In this document: positions 32,381 to 45,301 of the stretch, piece by piece
Numbering within the stretch: the first letter of the stretch is position 1
How the letters are laid out: each line of letters begins with the position of its first letter
NCBI GenBank assembly: GCA_039881145.1
Contig: JAYKKI010000029.1
Coordinates: 23,992,001 to 24,056,000, forward strand
Length of the DNA: 64,000 bases
Reading direction: 5' to 3'
From: Druceiella hillmani
Taxonomy: Eukaryota; Arthropoda; Insecta; Lepidoptera; Hepialidae
Position numbers and translations under genes: made by a program
The notes under the pieces: model-generated
The model's input: the letters and a program-made list of their open reading frames with translations, nothing else
The model's database searches: none
What the model was told of the DNA's origin: nothing

Positions 32381-35062
32381 ATGTCGAAAAGAACATATTT
32401 AAGTGGTTCACAAAAGAGAAAAAAAGTTATAGCTCAAAAAGAAAACGCGGAAAGTCACGGAAAAACTTCCTAAGCTTACTTCGTTTTTTATGGTGGAAGA
32501 ATCAAATAAGTTGGGGAATTTTTTATCATCACCTCAAGACAAAAATACCTCTGAATATCACCAGGAAAAAGAGGTTATTACGTGTGACGAAAATGACAAA
32601 CATACATCAAATGCTGAACCCTCGACTTCAAGCAACAGTGAGTTAATAATTGCAAACTTGGAGAATGTATCTGTATCTCATGACTCTGGTAAGTACTGTG
32701 ACGACATTTTAACGGAAGAAGTCCGTAATATTTGGATTCGAAAAGGGCCAGAGTTTTTTCCAAAATAAACATTGCGACTTCTGCGAAACTTCTATAACTT
32801 TTCCAGATTCAAGTGGTAAAACAAAAACTACGAATGGTGAGTCTTTGGACAGAAAATGGCTCCTTTATTCCCCAGTAAAGAAATCTGTGTACTGTTATTG
32901 CTGCCGTCTATTTAATACCACTACTGGTGCTGTACATAATTTGAGTTCTCCAAATGGATATAAGGATTGGAAGCGTATAAGTAACTAAACTATAAGTAAC
33001 CAATATAATACAGAAATTAGCTATCGGTAAAATGTCCTTAGGAGGTTTGTTACTGTAGTGACATTTTTAGCTTCAAGAGATCTTGCTTTTCGTGGAGATA
33101 ATGAGACTGATTAGTGAATTTGATCCTTTTCTTGCTGATCATATACAAAACTGCGGAAATCGTGGAAAAGGAAGTATATCATATTTATCTGCAAATATTT
33201 GTAATGAATTCATTAATTTAATGGGACAGCGAGTTTTAAAAACAATTGTCAAAGAACTTAAATCAGAAAAAATACTACTCTATTAGCGTAGATTCTACGC
33301 CGGATCTGTCCCACGTTGATCAGCTCACTTTCATCGTTAGATACGTAAAAGACGGACAGCCTATTGAGAGATTTTTGCAATTTTTGCCTATGGATGGACA
33401 TAATGCGCAATATATAGCAGATACCATTTTAAACTTTTTTGAAAGCCTTGAGATCTCCATAAAAGATTGCCGCGGGCAGAGCTACGACAATGCTTCAAAT
33501 GTCTGGAAAGTACTCTGGTGACCAGTCTAGAATAAAAGAAATATGCGAATATGTAATAATTACGTTCCATGTGCGGCACATTCGCTAAATTTAGTGGGTG
33601 TTCAAGCTGTTGAGTGTATTACTGAAGCGGTAGCATTCTTTCAATTTGTACAAAAATTGTACAATTTTTTCTCAGCTTCGTCCAAACGATGGAAAATTTT
33701 GACAAAGCATTTAGGTGTGAATAGAGTCCTGAAGTCTCTTTCAGAAACCAGATGGTCCGCACATGCCAATGCTATAATGCTTTGCGAAATGGTTATTTAA
33801 ATATTTCCGAAGCATTATCCTTCATCGCAATTGACATCAATCAACCAGGAGATATTAGAAACGAAGCCCAAAGCCTAGTAAAAAAAATAGAAACATTTGA
33901 GACTGCTCTTCTAACGGGAATATGGAATGATATTTTGGGAATTATGAATAAAACAAGTCTAAGTTTACAGAATAGCACTATGACTATGGACATTGTAACA
34001 AAACTTTACGAATCTCTGATCAGTTATGTCAATAACGCACGCAATAACTTTGATTACAAAGATAAATTTCTCAATTAAATGAAACTACGTGATGTAGTAT
34101 TATTTATACTTTCTTTAATTTCTTTACCACGACCTAGGTTTCGTTGTATTACAACATCTTCAGGTGTTTTTGCATTTGATATTAGCAAAGATTATATCTT
34201 ATATAGCTATATATAATCTTATATATCTATCTTATATACCTTACATAAAAGATTCTAATCTTTGCTAAATCCCACCTGAAGATGTTGTAATACAACGAAA
34301 CCTAGGTCGTGGTAAAGAAATTAAAGAAAGTAGAAATAATACTACATCACGTATTTTCATTTAATTATGAATAATGAATTTCTACAAAATTAACGCCAAA
34401 TATACTCAATATTCAAAAGATAAATTTGAAAGAAAAGGAATTCGCAGCTCACTCCTCAGTTTTTTTGAAAGATCGTCAGAGACTCTCCAGTTGAGATGCA
34501 ATGAAAAGTTTCGTGTAGATACTTTCATTCCCATAATTGACACATTAATTACACATTTCAAAAAAACGTTCGGCAGTATACCAAGAAATTGATAATCAAT
34601 TTAGTTTTCTTTGGCAATTAACAACAATCGAATCTGAAAAAAATAACCAAAGAATGCAACAAATTTGCAGAATTTTATCATGAAGACATTAATGCATATG
34701 AGCTCAAAACATAATATTTTCATTTAAGCCAATATATCAAATATATGGCAAAGCAATCAGCGGATTTAAATATCTCAGTCTTACATAACTTAATAAAGTC
34801 TGATAAATTAGAAGAAACTTTTCCAAATGTTGAAGTTGCTACAAGAATATTCCTTTGCCTAATGGTTACCAATTGTAGTGGGGAGCGTTCATTTTCGCAG
34901 CTTAAGATAATAAAAAATGAAATGCGAACAACAATGTTACAAGAACGACTAAGTAATTTGTCAATTATGAGCATAGAAAGTGATATTCTTCAGAAAATTG
35001 AGTTTGAGGATTTAATAGGAGATTTTGCTCAACCGAAATCTCTAAAGAAACTATTATCGTAA
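32381..35062 (+). pseudogene. hAT 2 transposase (ZMYM1-like, DUF4371), broken
   Basis: ATG at 32381 (MSKRTYLSGSQKRKKV), a Ser/acid-rich leader, EEVRNIWIRKGPEFF and after a shift KWLLYSPVKKSVYCYCCRLF (32850-32920, TTF finger part), FLASRDLAFRGDNE, SISVDSTPDLSHVDQLTFIV (33275-33330), IKDCRGQSYDNASN, NYVPCAAHSLNLVGVQAVE (33560-33620), SETRWSAHANA, then the MITE, then NEKFRVDTFIPIIDTLI and the dimerisation motif NCSGERSFSQLKIIKNEM (34873-34920), stop at 35060-35062. The family joins and excises DNA via a DDE site. Stops and shifts near 32765, 33000, 33290 and 33520 plus the MITE make it dead. Confidence 0.88.
34073..34366. mobile_element. Long-TIR MITE inside hAT 2
   Basis: 294 bp. The outer arms read AATTAAATGAAACTACGTGA on the left and its near-complement on the right; arms of about 95 bp include AACGAAACCTAGGTCGTGG. 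The centre is an AT-rich palindromic stretch (TATATCTTATATAGCTATAT). It interrupts the hAT 2 reading frame after NNFDYKDKFLN. One arm of a related copy is at 1428-1536. No coding capacity. The exact target duplication could not be fixed because the TIR ends are AT-rich. Confidence 0.85.
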
Positions 35063-35258
35063 TCATAATAAAAAAAACAGCAGCATACTAACATCATTAA
35101 TAACATATTGTATTATAATAATATATTTGATTACCCATAATAAAGCAGATCATAGTGAAAAAAATTTGTGTAGTTCGCTTTCTTTACATTCCAAAAGGGC
35201 CCTAAATTCTTATGTGCCCAAGAGCCCCAGCATAATCTAAGACGGCCCTGCTCGCATA

Positions 35259-35677
35259 CTCAACTAGACCCGAATTCATAACTCGTATGTTCGAATCAAA
35301 CCGTTCCCACGTATATTTTAATTCTCGTTTGGGCATATTTTATTGTTTTAGTCTACGAATACATTCCTGACACGTAGATTTTAATAAATTATTTTCGTTA
35401 GTTTGTTAAAATTGTGTTTTTTTTAAAAGTTTTATTTTTAAATCTGTTAATTATTTAATTTACCTGTATTAAGCTACAATGTGTTCGAAACTGTAGTTTT
35501 AAATTACAATGCCGTAGTGGTTTTAAACTACTGGAAAATGTTCCTTGTCTCATAAATATTCCGGGAATACGAACACGACGATGACACACATTAAAAAGAA
35601 GCATCCGGTTTACTTGACTGCATATTTATATGATATTTTCAAACTCAGCGAAAGTTGTTAATTATTATAAATTCTTT
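35259..35677. other. Flank of the hAT insertions, possible older MITE
   Basis: Right of hAT 2. Together with 27544-27752 and 35780-36003 it contains recurrent AACTCG/CGAGTT and GAATC motifs, and on the minus strand near 35955-35962 a GGAGATGGGCC terminus. This may be an older hAT-type MITE into which both hATs inserted; its second end was not found. Confidence 0.3.
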
Positions 35678-35779
35678 ATATTGTTTTGATTATTTAACTG
35701 CCGTTATTTGTCTCTTACATAAAAGATTCTAATCTATCTATAGGATATTGTTTTGATTATTTAACTGCCGTTATTTGTC
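35678..35779. repeat. 67-bp-period direct repeat
   Basis: A 35-bp sequence (ATATTGTTTTGATTATTTAA then CTGCCGTTATTTGTC) is present identically at 35678-35712 and 35745-35779. The spacer contains CTTACATAAAAGATTCTAATCT, which is also found inside the MITE at 34240-34261. Confidence 0.9.
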
Positions 35780-36003
35780 AACCACCCGATTAAATGACTC
35801 GAAAATGAACGAGTTCTTAAATAATCGAAATTGATTTACGACACTATCCGATGATCGTTGTTTATTAAATCGACTTGATCAACTTGGTTTGCAACTCGAT
35901 TTACACGAATTTTCAAATCAACTAACTCGGTGTGATAAATTTCCCAGTTGGCCCATCTCCAATATAGACATAAAAGACAATTTTGTACGTGTAAATTTAC
36001 TTC

Positions 36004-36021
36004 CCGGCACGTTCGTGCCGG
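36004..36021. repeat. 8-bp-stem hairpin beside LINE A 3' end
   Basis: CCGGCACG-TT-CGTGCCGG, a perfect CG-rich hairpin ten bases outside the 3' end of LINE copy A, in AT-rich surroundings. Confidence 0.85.
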
Positions 36022-39000
36022 CTCCCCTTCTTTATCTTTGATTATATAGCGTTCGTTCTCTACAGAGAGAACCTTTGCCAATATCAAATGTGGGAAAAAA
36101 AGGCTATGCAACACTGATTAAATCATATTTCGGATATTTGTCATTGTTGCTTGTTAACAAAACAATAAACTATACAATAAAACAAAAACTAAATAAGAAG
36201 TTGGCTAAAATTAAACTAAAAGAAGAAAATGACATTATAATATACAGATAGTACAAAATAAGTATATACAAATATACAAACTTAAAAAAAATAAACAAGA
36301 ATATAAAAAATTCTTTATTTTGATGTCCTTCTTTCTTTTGAACTGAATGATTAATCCTAAAATGGGTTTGTTGGCAATAAATAAAAGTGATCTTATGTTG
36401 ATGCGCAATTGATTTTAATAATTTGGAAACAAACGAAGGAAATCTATTATTCAATGGACATGAAAAAATGAAATGATTTAAATCGCCTTCTCCAAACCCA
36501 CAATCGCAAATTGGAGACTCTCTGATCCGCAGTCTAGCCAAATGAGTAGGAATAGACCAATGACCCGAACGCATGCGAGATACCACAGAGGATTACTTTC
36601 GAGAGAAAGTAAATGTTGAGAACCAAGGTTTTGTGGGTATAAAATATTGGATTTGGAAATATCCCGCACCTTTAATCTGGGATGGTCTTGCCCACGCCCT
36701 CTACCAGTCAGATGTCATCCAGAAACGGGTCATGGGAAGAAGCTCCTCAATGAAATTAATAGTGAAACATGGATTCCCGTTCACGGCGGCAAACCGAGCT
36801 TTTGCGTCGACTATTTCATTATCTACTATGCCACAGTGACTAGGGATCCATGCAAGAGCGACATCGGATCCCGATCTCTCCAAATCAAACTTAAGTTGTT
36901 TGATCCGGAGAATCAGGAAACCACGGTTTGAAGAAAATGGATTAGCGAGAATGGACTGTGAACAAGATAAGGAGCCTGCGAATCTTTCTGAGTAGAGCAT
37001 AATTCAAGGCCTCCACAAATAGCACGGCATTCCCCGGAGAATACCGAACACTCCTTAGGAAGGCGAAAGTATGCTGAATGAGCGGTGGATGGAGAGTAAA
37101 ATGATGCTCCGACATAGCCATCTCTACCGGTTTTTGATGCAACTGTGTATATTCGCGTCCGATCCATCCAAAAAGAATTCAAGATAGAATTGAACAGCGA
37201 ATTAACATTTTTGGACTACTTATCACAACACAAATTTATATTTGGCCTGTGAAATACCGAGTCAAATGGGAAACTATAGAGAGGGAGAGAAGAATTTTGA
37301 TAAACGGGGTTAGTGAGGGATTTGAATCCTTGGAAGCTAACGATAGGAAGAAGTCGGGACGTAAAATGCCAAAAAGGAGTATGTTCAATAAACCTAGAGA
37401 GGAGGGTGAGTTTTGGAAAAATAGGGTGAGTAGAAAACCTAGCTGCCTTTAGTAAATAACGATCAGCTAGTTATTGTCGCCGGAGATTTAAAGGAGGATC
37501 AACACAATCTACTTGTAGTACATTTATGGGACTGGATTTCATAGCACTCGCTATGATTCTCAGAGCTTGAGACTGAATGCGGGTCAATTTAGTGGCATTT
37601 GATTTGGAAATAGGATTAAGTAGAAATGAACCATATTAGCCTGGCATTGGGAGATGACACATTCGATGTGAATGTTCCAGGATAATTTTGAGTCTAGGAA
37701 CATACCTAAGAATTTGGTATTGGAAAGAGCAGGGATCATCGAGGAATTATAAGAAATAGATAACGGAAGAGTAATTCTCTTTCTCGAGAAGACCACGACA
37801 GCGCTTTTGGAAGGGGATAAATCCATACCATGAGAGTTATTTAGGTTAACAAGGGCTAAGTTCAAAGCATTTTCGGCAACCATTATTGACTTATCAGAAG
37901 AATATAAAAGCAGGTCATCGGCGTATTGCAAAACACGACAGAAAGGATTTACTGTTGAGTGAATCATATAGGAGTAAATATTGAAAAGTAATGGACTTAA
38001 AAGATAGCCTTGGTGAAGACCTCTCCATATAGTTCTTGTTAAGGGGGGGGGGGTTCAGGGGATCTAACAATAATAGATCTTTCTAAAAGAAAATTGAGGA
38101 GAAAATTTATAATCTTAATCGGAATCCCAAGATTATGAAGAATTTTTTGGAGGACTGGAAGGATTACGTTATCGTAGGCTGAAGAAAGATCTAAAAAAGC
38201 AGCAACGAGGAACTTTTGTCGAGAGAAAGCAAGTCTGATGTCAGTGGTTTGGACGCTGAGATTGTCCATCCTACATTTGAAGCCAGCTCTTTTGAAGCCA
38301 AATTGATTACTAGGAAAAATAGAAAGGTGTTAAGTAAACCATTCCGAACGATCCTTAATTAAATGTTCCATAATCTTCGCTAAAATAGGAGAAAGGGCTA
38401 TGGGTCTGTAGGATGAACCTACATTGGGATCTTTATGAGGTTTAAGAATGGGAATTATTATTTGAGCTTTCCAAGACTTCGGAATAGAACCAGATTTGAA
38501 CATTTAGTTAATGAGGGATAGAAGATATCAACCATAGATGGTAAAGTATTTTTCACGATTGAATATTACATTCCGTCAATACCAGGGGAAGAATCTTTAA
38601 GATGGTGTAAGGTGATATCCAATTCGTTAATGGAGAAATGTTCTTGTTGAAAAAAAATGGTTGGCGCTAGTAAAGTTATACCTGAAAGGTAATTCATCTA
38701 AATTTGGGACGGATGGGGGAGCGAGTTTATTTAAAAATTGATCAACCCAATTCCCATGTACAGTTTTGGAAAGATCAGGCTGAAAAATAGACCGAAAGCG
38801 TTTTATATTAGACCAGACGATTCGAGAGGGATTGACAGAATTTCTTCCAGCCTTCCCTCTTTTTTTAAGGAGAATTCGTTTAGTCTGAGCTTGGGTCTTT
38901 CGAAACAAAAGGAGGTTTGCTTCCGACATATTAGATTTATATCTCGCTTCAGCCTCTTTGTGTGTTTTAACCGCTGCGGAACAGGGGGGAGAGGATCTGA

Positions 39001-39827
39001 ATTGGTGGTTAAATGTTTTAAGTGGAATAAATTTTTGAGCGGATAGATCTTGGTCATTACACATTGGTCATAGCAAGTGTCAATGCTATCCAAATCCACT
39101 ACAGGGAGGGAATCCACTTCGACACTGGGAAAGGTACGGAGTCCCACCCAATCTGCTCTATGTAGGTTGTATTTTTGAAGAGGGGGAATTTTTTCAATAT
39201 GTAAATTTAAATGAGGGAAAGAAATCAAAATGGGGAAATGGTCGCTTCCAAAAGACTCAGAAAGAATATTCCAGGAAACCAAGGATGCCAAGTTTGAGGA
39301 GTAAAGAGAGATATCTACTGAGCTCGGGTTCTGAAATGGGACAGGAACTGGTGTCGGAGAACCATCATTTAGTAAACACAGGCCAAAATCGTCCTGGAGT
39401 TCCACCAAGGAGACCCCAAGAGGGTTGCTTCGGGTGGAACCCCAAGACAGGTGATGAGCATTAAAATCTCCCAGAATAATATATGGGACATGAATTGAAG
39501 ATAAAATATCCCGTAGTTCTAATGCTACGGAACATGTTGTAAGGGGGACATATATAGAAAGGATAGTGATATCTTTAACTCTCGCAGCAACAATATTGAA
39601 TTGACAACTACGGGAGCTTAGAGAAATCTGGGAGAAGGGAAAAGATTTGTCAAGTAATAGGGCGGATCCGCCCTTACCATCTGCTCTATCTTCCCGGAGA
39701 CAGACATAGCCTTGGATCTTAAAATGGAATCCAGGCTTCAGCTAAGTCTCCGAGATGGCAGCCACGGATGGAGAATACTCGACAAGGAGGAGACAAAGAT
39801 CTGCTTTTGTTGGAAATTATACTGCAA

Positions 39828-41455
<1,628 letters not shown>

Positions 41456-42063
41456 TTTCACAAAATGAAAAGCTGAAGCAAAAAAATAAATAATTCAAAA
41501 AATAAACAAATGAACAAACTTACCGAACACTGATTAAAACAATGGATGGGATATAGATAAAGTCAAAAATTAAATGAAAATAGATTTAAAATAAAAATAA
41601 CACAAAAACTAAATAACTTATTGAAACAAATTAGACTAAATAACATGAAAATAAGAATGAAATAATAGGGCTGCGAAAAACTTTTCCACTTCGTTTGACG
41701 GTTTCGATGGCCATCTGCGCCGCTTCAAATAAGCCAAAAAATAGCTGTCACTTTATATGCCAGTACAGCATATTAATATAACAAAGGTCAGTAGCTCTAC
41801 TGTATGTAAAACAAACTTGTCTCGGTAAATATGTAAATTTCCCGTTTTTTGTTTTGTTTTAAATTTAGGAATATACATAAAAAACGACGTACTTATAAAA
41901 ATTATATCACGGACACGATTATTTTATTGTAACAAAATTGATTTCAAAAATGCTCTTTATATCTGTTCTGTAGAACAAACACGGCATCAGAACGCAATAA
42001 GCAATCCCAAATAGGCTAAAAATTAACCACGAATACGATGACCGATCATGTCATGATTAGAAC
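41456..42063. other. LINE A leader and unassigned spacer
   Basis: 41456-41755 is probably the LINE A 5' UTR, ending at a more CG-rich patch (GGCGCAGATGGCCATCG on the minus strand). From 41756 to 42063 nothing was recognised. Confidence 0.4.
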
Positions 42064-43099
42064 CTTAGAATATAGAGTAGTCTTGAAGGCGCATACGTAC
42101 ATATCTCTTGGCAGCTGCCTGAAGCCAAAAATCGTCTCCCCCTCCACCCTGTTCCTTCTACTACTTTATTCTGTGCCTTCTACTGGCGTCCCTCCCTACG
42201 CACATAGTGTTACCAGCAGAATAAATTTACTCACCAACTCCGTGAAATCGACGCACATAATATATCTGCTTGTAGTAGTATGATACGACATTTGCATCGA
42301 TTTATGTGGTGCATTGTTTGGTTTATATTAAGTATTATTATGGCCCCCATGTTAAATTTCTAAAATTTCCGACCACAATCCATAACCGAAGAATTTAGTT
42401 TAAAATTATTAAACACTTTATCTCATTTTATTTATTAAAATAAGTATTGAAAAATATTGCCATTAAATATATGTGAGCGTGCGTACGCGTGGCGGGCAAT
42501 ATTTTTTTTTATTTACATGAAAAGAAAACAATTAGTATAGTGTCTTAAATTAAAAAAAGAGATTAAAAATCCCGCTGTAAAAATTTTAAAATAATCGGTA
42601 CCGTACTAAAAAAATTCAAAATGGGAGGAAAAATTGTTTTATATTAATTAGCATTCAATATCGGTATGAAATTTCTACTTATTTTAAATAATATCCGTTA
42701 GCATTTTCCGGAAATTAAGGACAGCAAAAATTAATGAATATAACATTTATTTCTTTCACGCGTCTCCCTAATCCTTTATATATGCAATAGGTAAAATAGT
42801 ATATTAAATATTATAACGGAAATTTCAAATATTACACCAAATTCCCCAACGACATGCCCCAAGTCTCTATTTTTTTAATAAATTAAATTATACATTTTTC
42901 AGTATCAAGCAATTAAGATATTTTAATTTGGGTAAACAGTTTTTTAAGAGATAACACCACCAACGAAAATGGCGCCGTTCAAAGCTGTATCTTAAATTCC
43001 ACTGACAGCCGCGTATTGATACTACTACGCATTTTATGCGTAATTTTTTGAACACACTATCTCGCGTATTCTCGCGTTCTGGAGTACTCTATATTCTAA
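42064..43099 (-). mobile_element. THAP/P-like non-autonomous element E1
   Basis: Ends CTTAGAATATAGAGTAGTCT at 42064 and, reverse-complemented from 43098, TAGAATATAGAGTACTCCAG then AACGCG. These are the TIRs shared with E2 and E3. Internal blocks match those elements in reverse order (for example GTCAGTGgAATTTAAG at 42990-43010, GGCCCCCATGTTAAATTTC at 42342). The THAP start codon region seen in E2 and E3 is lost or diverged. No coding capacity. Confidence 0.65.
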
Positions 43100-43116
43100 T
43101 TTGACAACTAGGTATA

Positions 43117-44778
43117 CTTAGAATAATGAGTACTCCAGAAGGCGGGAACACGTGCGATAGTGTGTCCAAAAACTACGCATAAAATGCATAGTATCAAAAC
43201 ACGGCTGTCAGTGCAATTTAATACACATCTCTGAAAAGGTGACAATATAGCTTAAAATGCCGGCTTATGCTATATATCACTGCAAAAATATCACTGGACT
43301 GCAAAAGAAACAAATAGAGATTACTTTTCATACGTAAAAATTATTACTTAATTTCATTTTCAATTAACTATGCATTTTAAAATATCGAAGTAGATCATTA
43401 TTAACAGAAGCACGCCATTTTTATTTGTGTTGTCGCCTCTTAAAAAATTGTTTACCCGAATTAAAACATCTTAATTGCTCGAAACTGAAAAATGTAAAAA
43501 TTAATCAGTTAAAAAATCGGAATTTGTGGGAAATGTCCTTAGAGAATTTGATGTAACATTTGAAATGTTGTCATATTCAATTATAGGATATTTTACCTAC
43601 CTAAACATATAATAAAATTGTGACAATAAAATATAGCGTATAGAATGATTTAAAAACTTTTTTATAATTTTTGTCTATGTATGGTAATTTGTACGGATAT
43701 CACGCAAAATCTACTGGACAAATTTTGATGAAATTTGGTATGGTAACAATATATAGGGGAAACATATAAGAGAAAAATAAACCATTTTTTTTCCTATTTA
43801 CTCGCGAACGTAGGCAGAGGTATTTGCATATATAATCATTGTGTGTAGGATTACAGAGACGCGCGAAAGAAATTAATGTTACAGTCATTCATTTTTGCCA
43901 TGTTAAATTTCTTGAAAATATTGTTTAAAATAAGAAAAAATTTTATCACAACGCTGAACGCTAATTACCATAAATAATTTTTTCGTCCTTAGAATGGGAC
44001 GAAAAAATTATTTATAGTAATTAGCGTTCAGCGTTGTGATAAAATTTTTTCTTATTTTAAACAATATTTTCAAGAAATTTAACATGGCAAAAATGAATGA
44101 CTGTAACATTAATTTCTTTCGCGCGTCTCTGTAATCCTACACACAATGATTATATATGCAAATACCTCTGCCTACGTTCGCGAGTAAATAGGGAAAAAAA
44201 TGGTTTATTTTTCTCTTATATGTTTCCCCTATATATTGTTACCATACCAAATTTCATCAAAATTTGTAAAAAAGAAATAAATGTTATATTCATTAATTTT
44301 TGCTGTCCTTAATTTCCGGAAAATGCTAACGGATATTATTTTGAATTTCTTTAGTACGGGACCGATTATTTTCTAATTTTTATTGTGGGTTTTTTAACCT
44401 CTCTTTTTACTTTAAGACATTATGTTAATTTATTTCATTCTGCATTAACAAAACAATATTCATTTGCACATGTAACAAAAAAAATGTAGCACACGCAAAC
44501 GCGCACACACACAGGCGGACAATATTTTTTAATTCATATAAGCCAAGCCATGACCATATAAATCGATGCATATGTGAATCGTACTGCCGTAAGCAAATAT
44601 ATTTATATGCGTCGATTTCCTAAAGTTGGTGCGTAAATTTATTCTGTTGGTAACACGGTGCGCGTTGAGAGGGGCGCTAGTAGACGGAGTGTGGTTCCCC
44701 CTCCACCGATTTTTGGCTTCACTGCAACCGCGAAGAGATTTGTGCGTATACGCCTTCTGGATTACTCTATATTCTGAG
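43117..44778 (+). mobile_element. THAP/P-like non-autonomous element E2 with foldback
   Basis: Ends CTTAGAATAATGAGTACTCC at 43117 and, reverse-complemented, CTCAGAATATAGAGTAATCC at 44778. The flanking 8-mers TAGGTATA and TAGGTATT suggest an 8-bp target duplication. It contains a decayed THAP start (MPAYAIYHCKNITG at 43256) and the large palindrome at 43718-44267. It lies 17 bp from E1 in opposite orientation. Confidence 0.7.
43718..44267. repeat. Near-perfect palindrome, two 271-bp arms
   Basis: The arms 43718-43988 and 43997-44267 are inverted copies around an 8-bp centre, with only about two differences that I could see (a T/C near 43795 and a K/E codon change in the mirrored frames 43700-43888 minus and 44097-44312 plus). 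The mirrored frames are shadows of the repeat, not two genes. Confidence 0.95.
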
Positions 44779-45216
44779 TAGGTATTTTTGTGAAACATAA
44801 ATTAAATATGTACAGATGATATCATGACTCAACTAAAAATAAGCGTTAGTAGAATGGACACTTGTTTGGCTGTTTTTCTAATTGTGCTGAGCTATTCTCT
44901 CACTAGAGATAAATAATTTAAGGAGTCGCGATCTAATATTCCTCTGAATACTTATTTTCCTTACTGTTTTTCTCTTACGTGTATTAATAATGGGAAAGAA
45001 ACGATAATTGACCATATTTTCATACCGTGAAGCCGAATAAACATGAATTAATTTATTATTTTTATATAAAAATACGCATATTAAGCAGGGGGTGGATAAA
45101 CGAGTCTCAAAATGATGACAGTATCTTGGCAGGGAATCGGCGGGGAAATTAACCATTATACAGAGACCAATGTTAGCTACGGGTCATGATAATAAATTCT
45201 GGAAATCAAAATCAAA
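44779..45216. other. Unassigned spacer with a basic minus-strand ORF
   Basis: The frame 44878-45156 (minus, MVNFPADSLPRYCHHFETRL start, NTRKRKTVRKISIQRNIRSR later) has an unusual Arg/Lys content but no recognised domain. It could be an exon or another transposon remnant. Confidence 0.3.
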
Positions 45217-45301
45217 ATGGCGTATACTTTCGTGGATGTAATTACATTAAAAGAAAAACGCCTGAACAGTCGTTTTTATTGTTGCCTCGAACCGAAAGTT
45301 G
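45217..45301 (+). CDS. Candidate first coding exon, unknown product
   Basis: ATG at 45217 in the context AAAATGG, 28 open codons (MAYTFVDVITLKEKRLNSRF then YCCLEPKV), followed by a consensus donor GTTG|GTAAGT. A divergent minus-strand frame (44878-45156, 92 codons, basic, no known domain) starts 60 bp away. No family recognised and no downstream exon found. Support is the start context, the open frame and the donor only. Confidence 0.25.

Larger units (their letters stand above)
31811..35250 (+). mobile_element. hAT transposon 2, full length, inactive, carrying a MITE
   Basis: 3440 bp. Left end CAATACCGTCTTTACC; right end (reverse complement) CAGGGCCGTCTTAGATT. It is flanked by a perfect 8-bp duplication CTCGCATA. 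Subterminal GGGCCC-rich stretches occur at both ends (31845-31875 and 35190-35235). The transposase gene is on the plus strand and is split by a MITE at 34073-34366. It belongs to a different lineage from hAT 1: both encode DUF4371-type transposases, but the protein sequences are clearly different. Confidence 0.88.

Noticed and set aside
36573..36931. Plus-strand ORFs over LINE A (also 37249-37452, 38738-39046, 41086-41449)
   Set aside because: Antisense shadows of the minus-strand RNase H, RT, EN and gag regions.
43700..44312. Two nearly identical proteins on opposite strands
   Set aside because: They are mirror images produced by the 271-bp palindrome, not independent genes.
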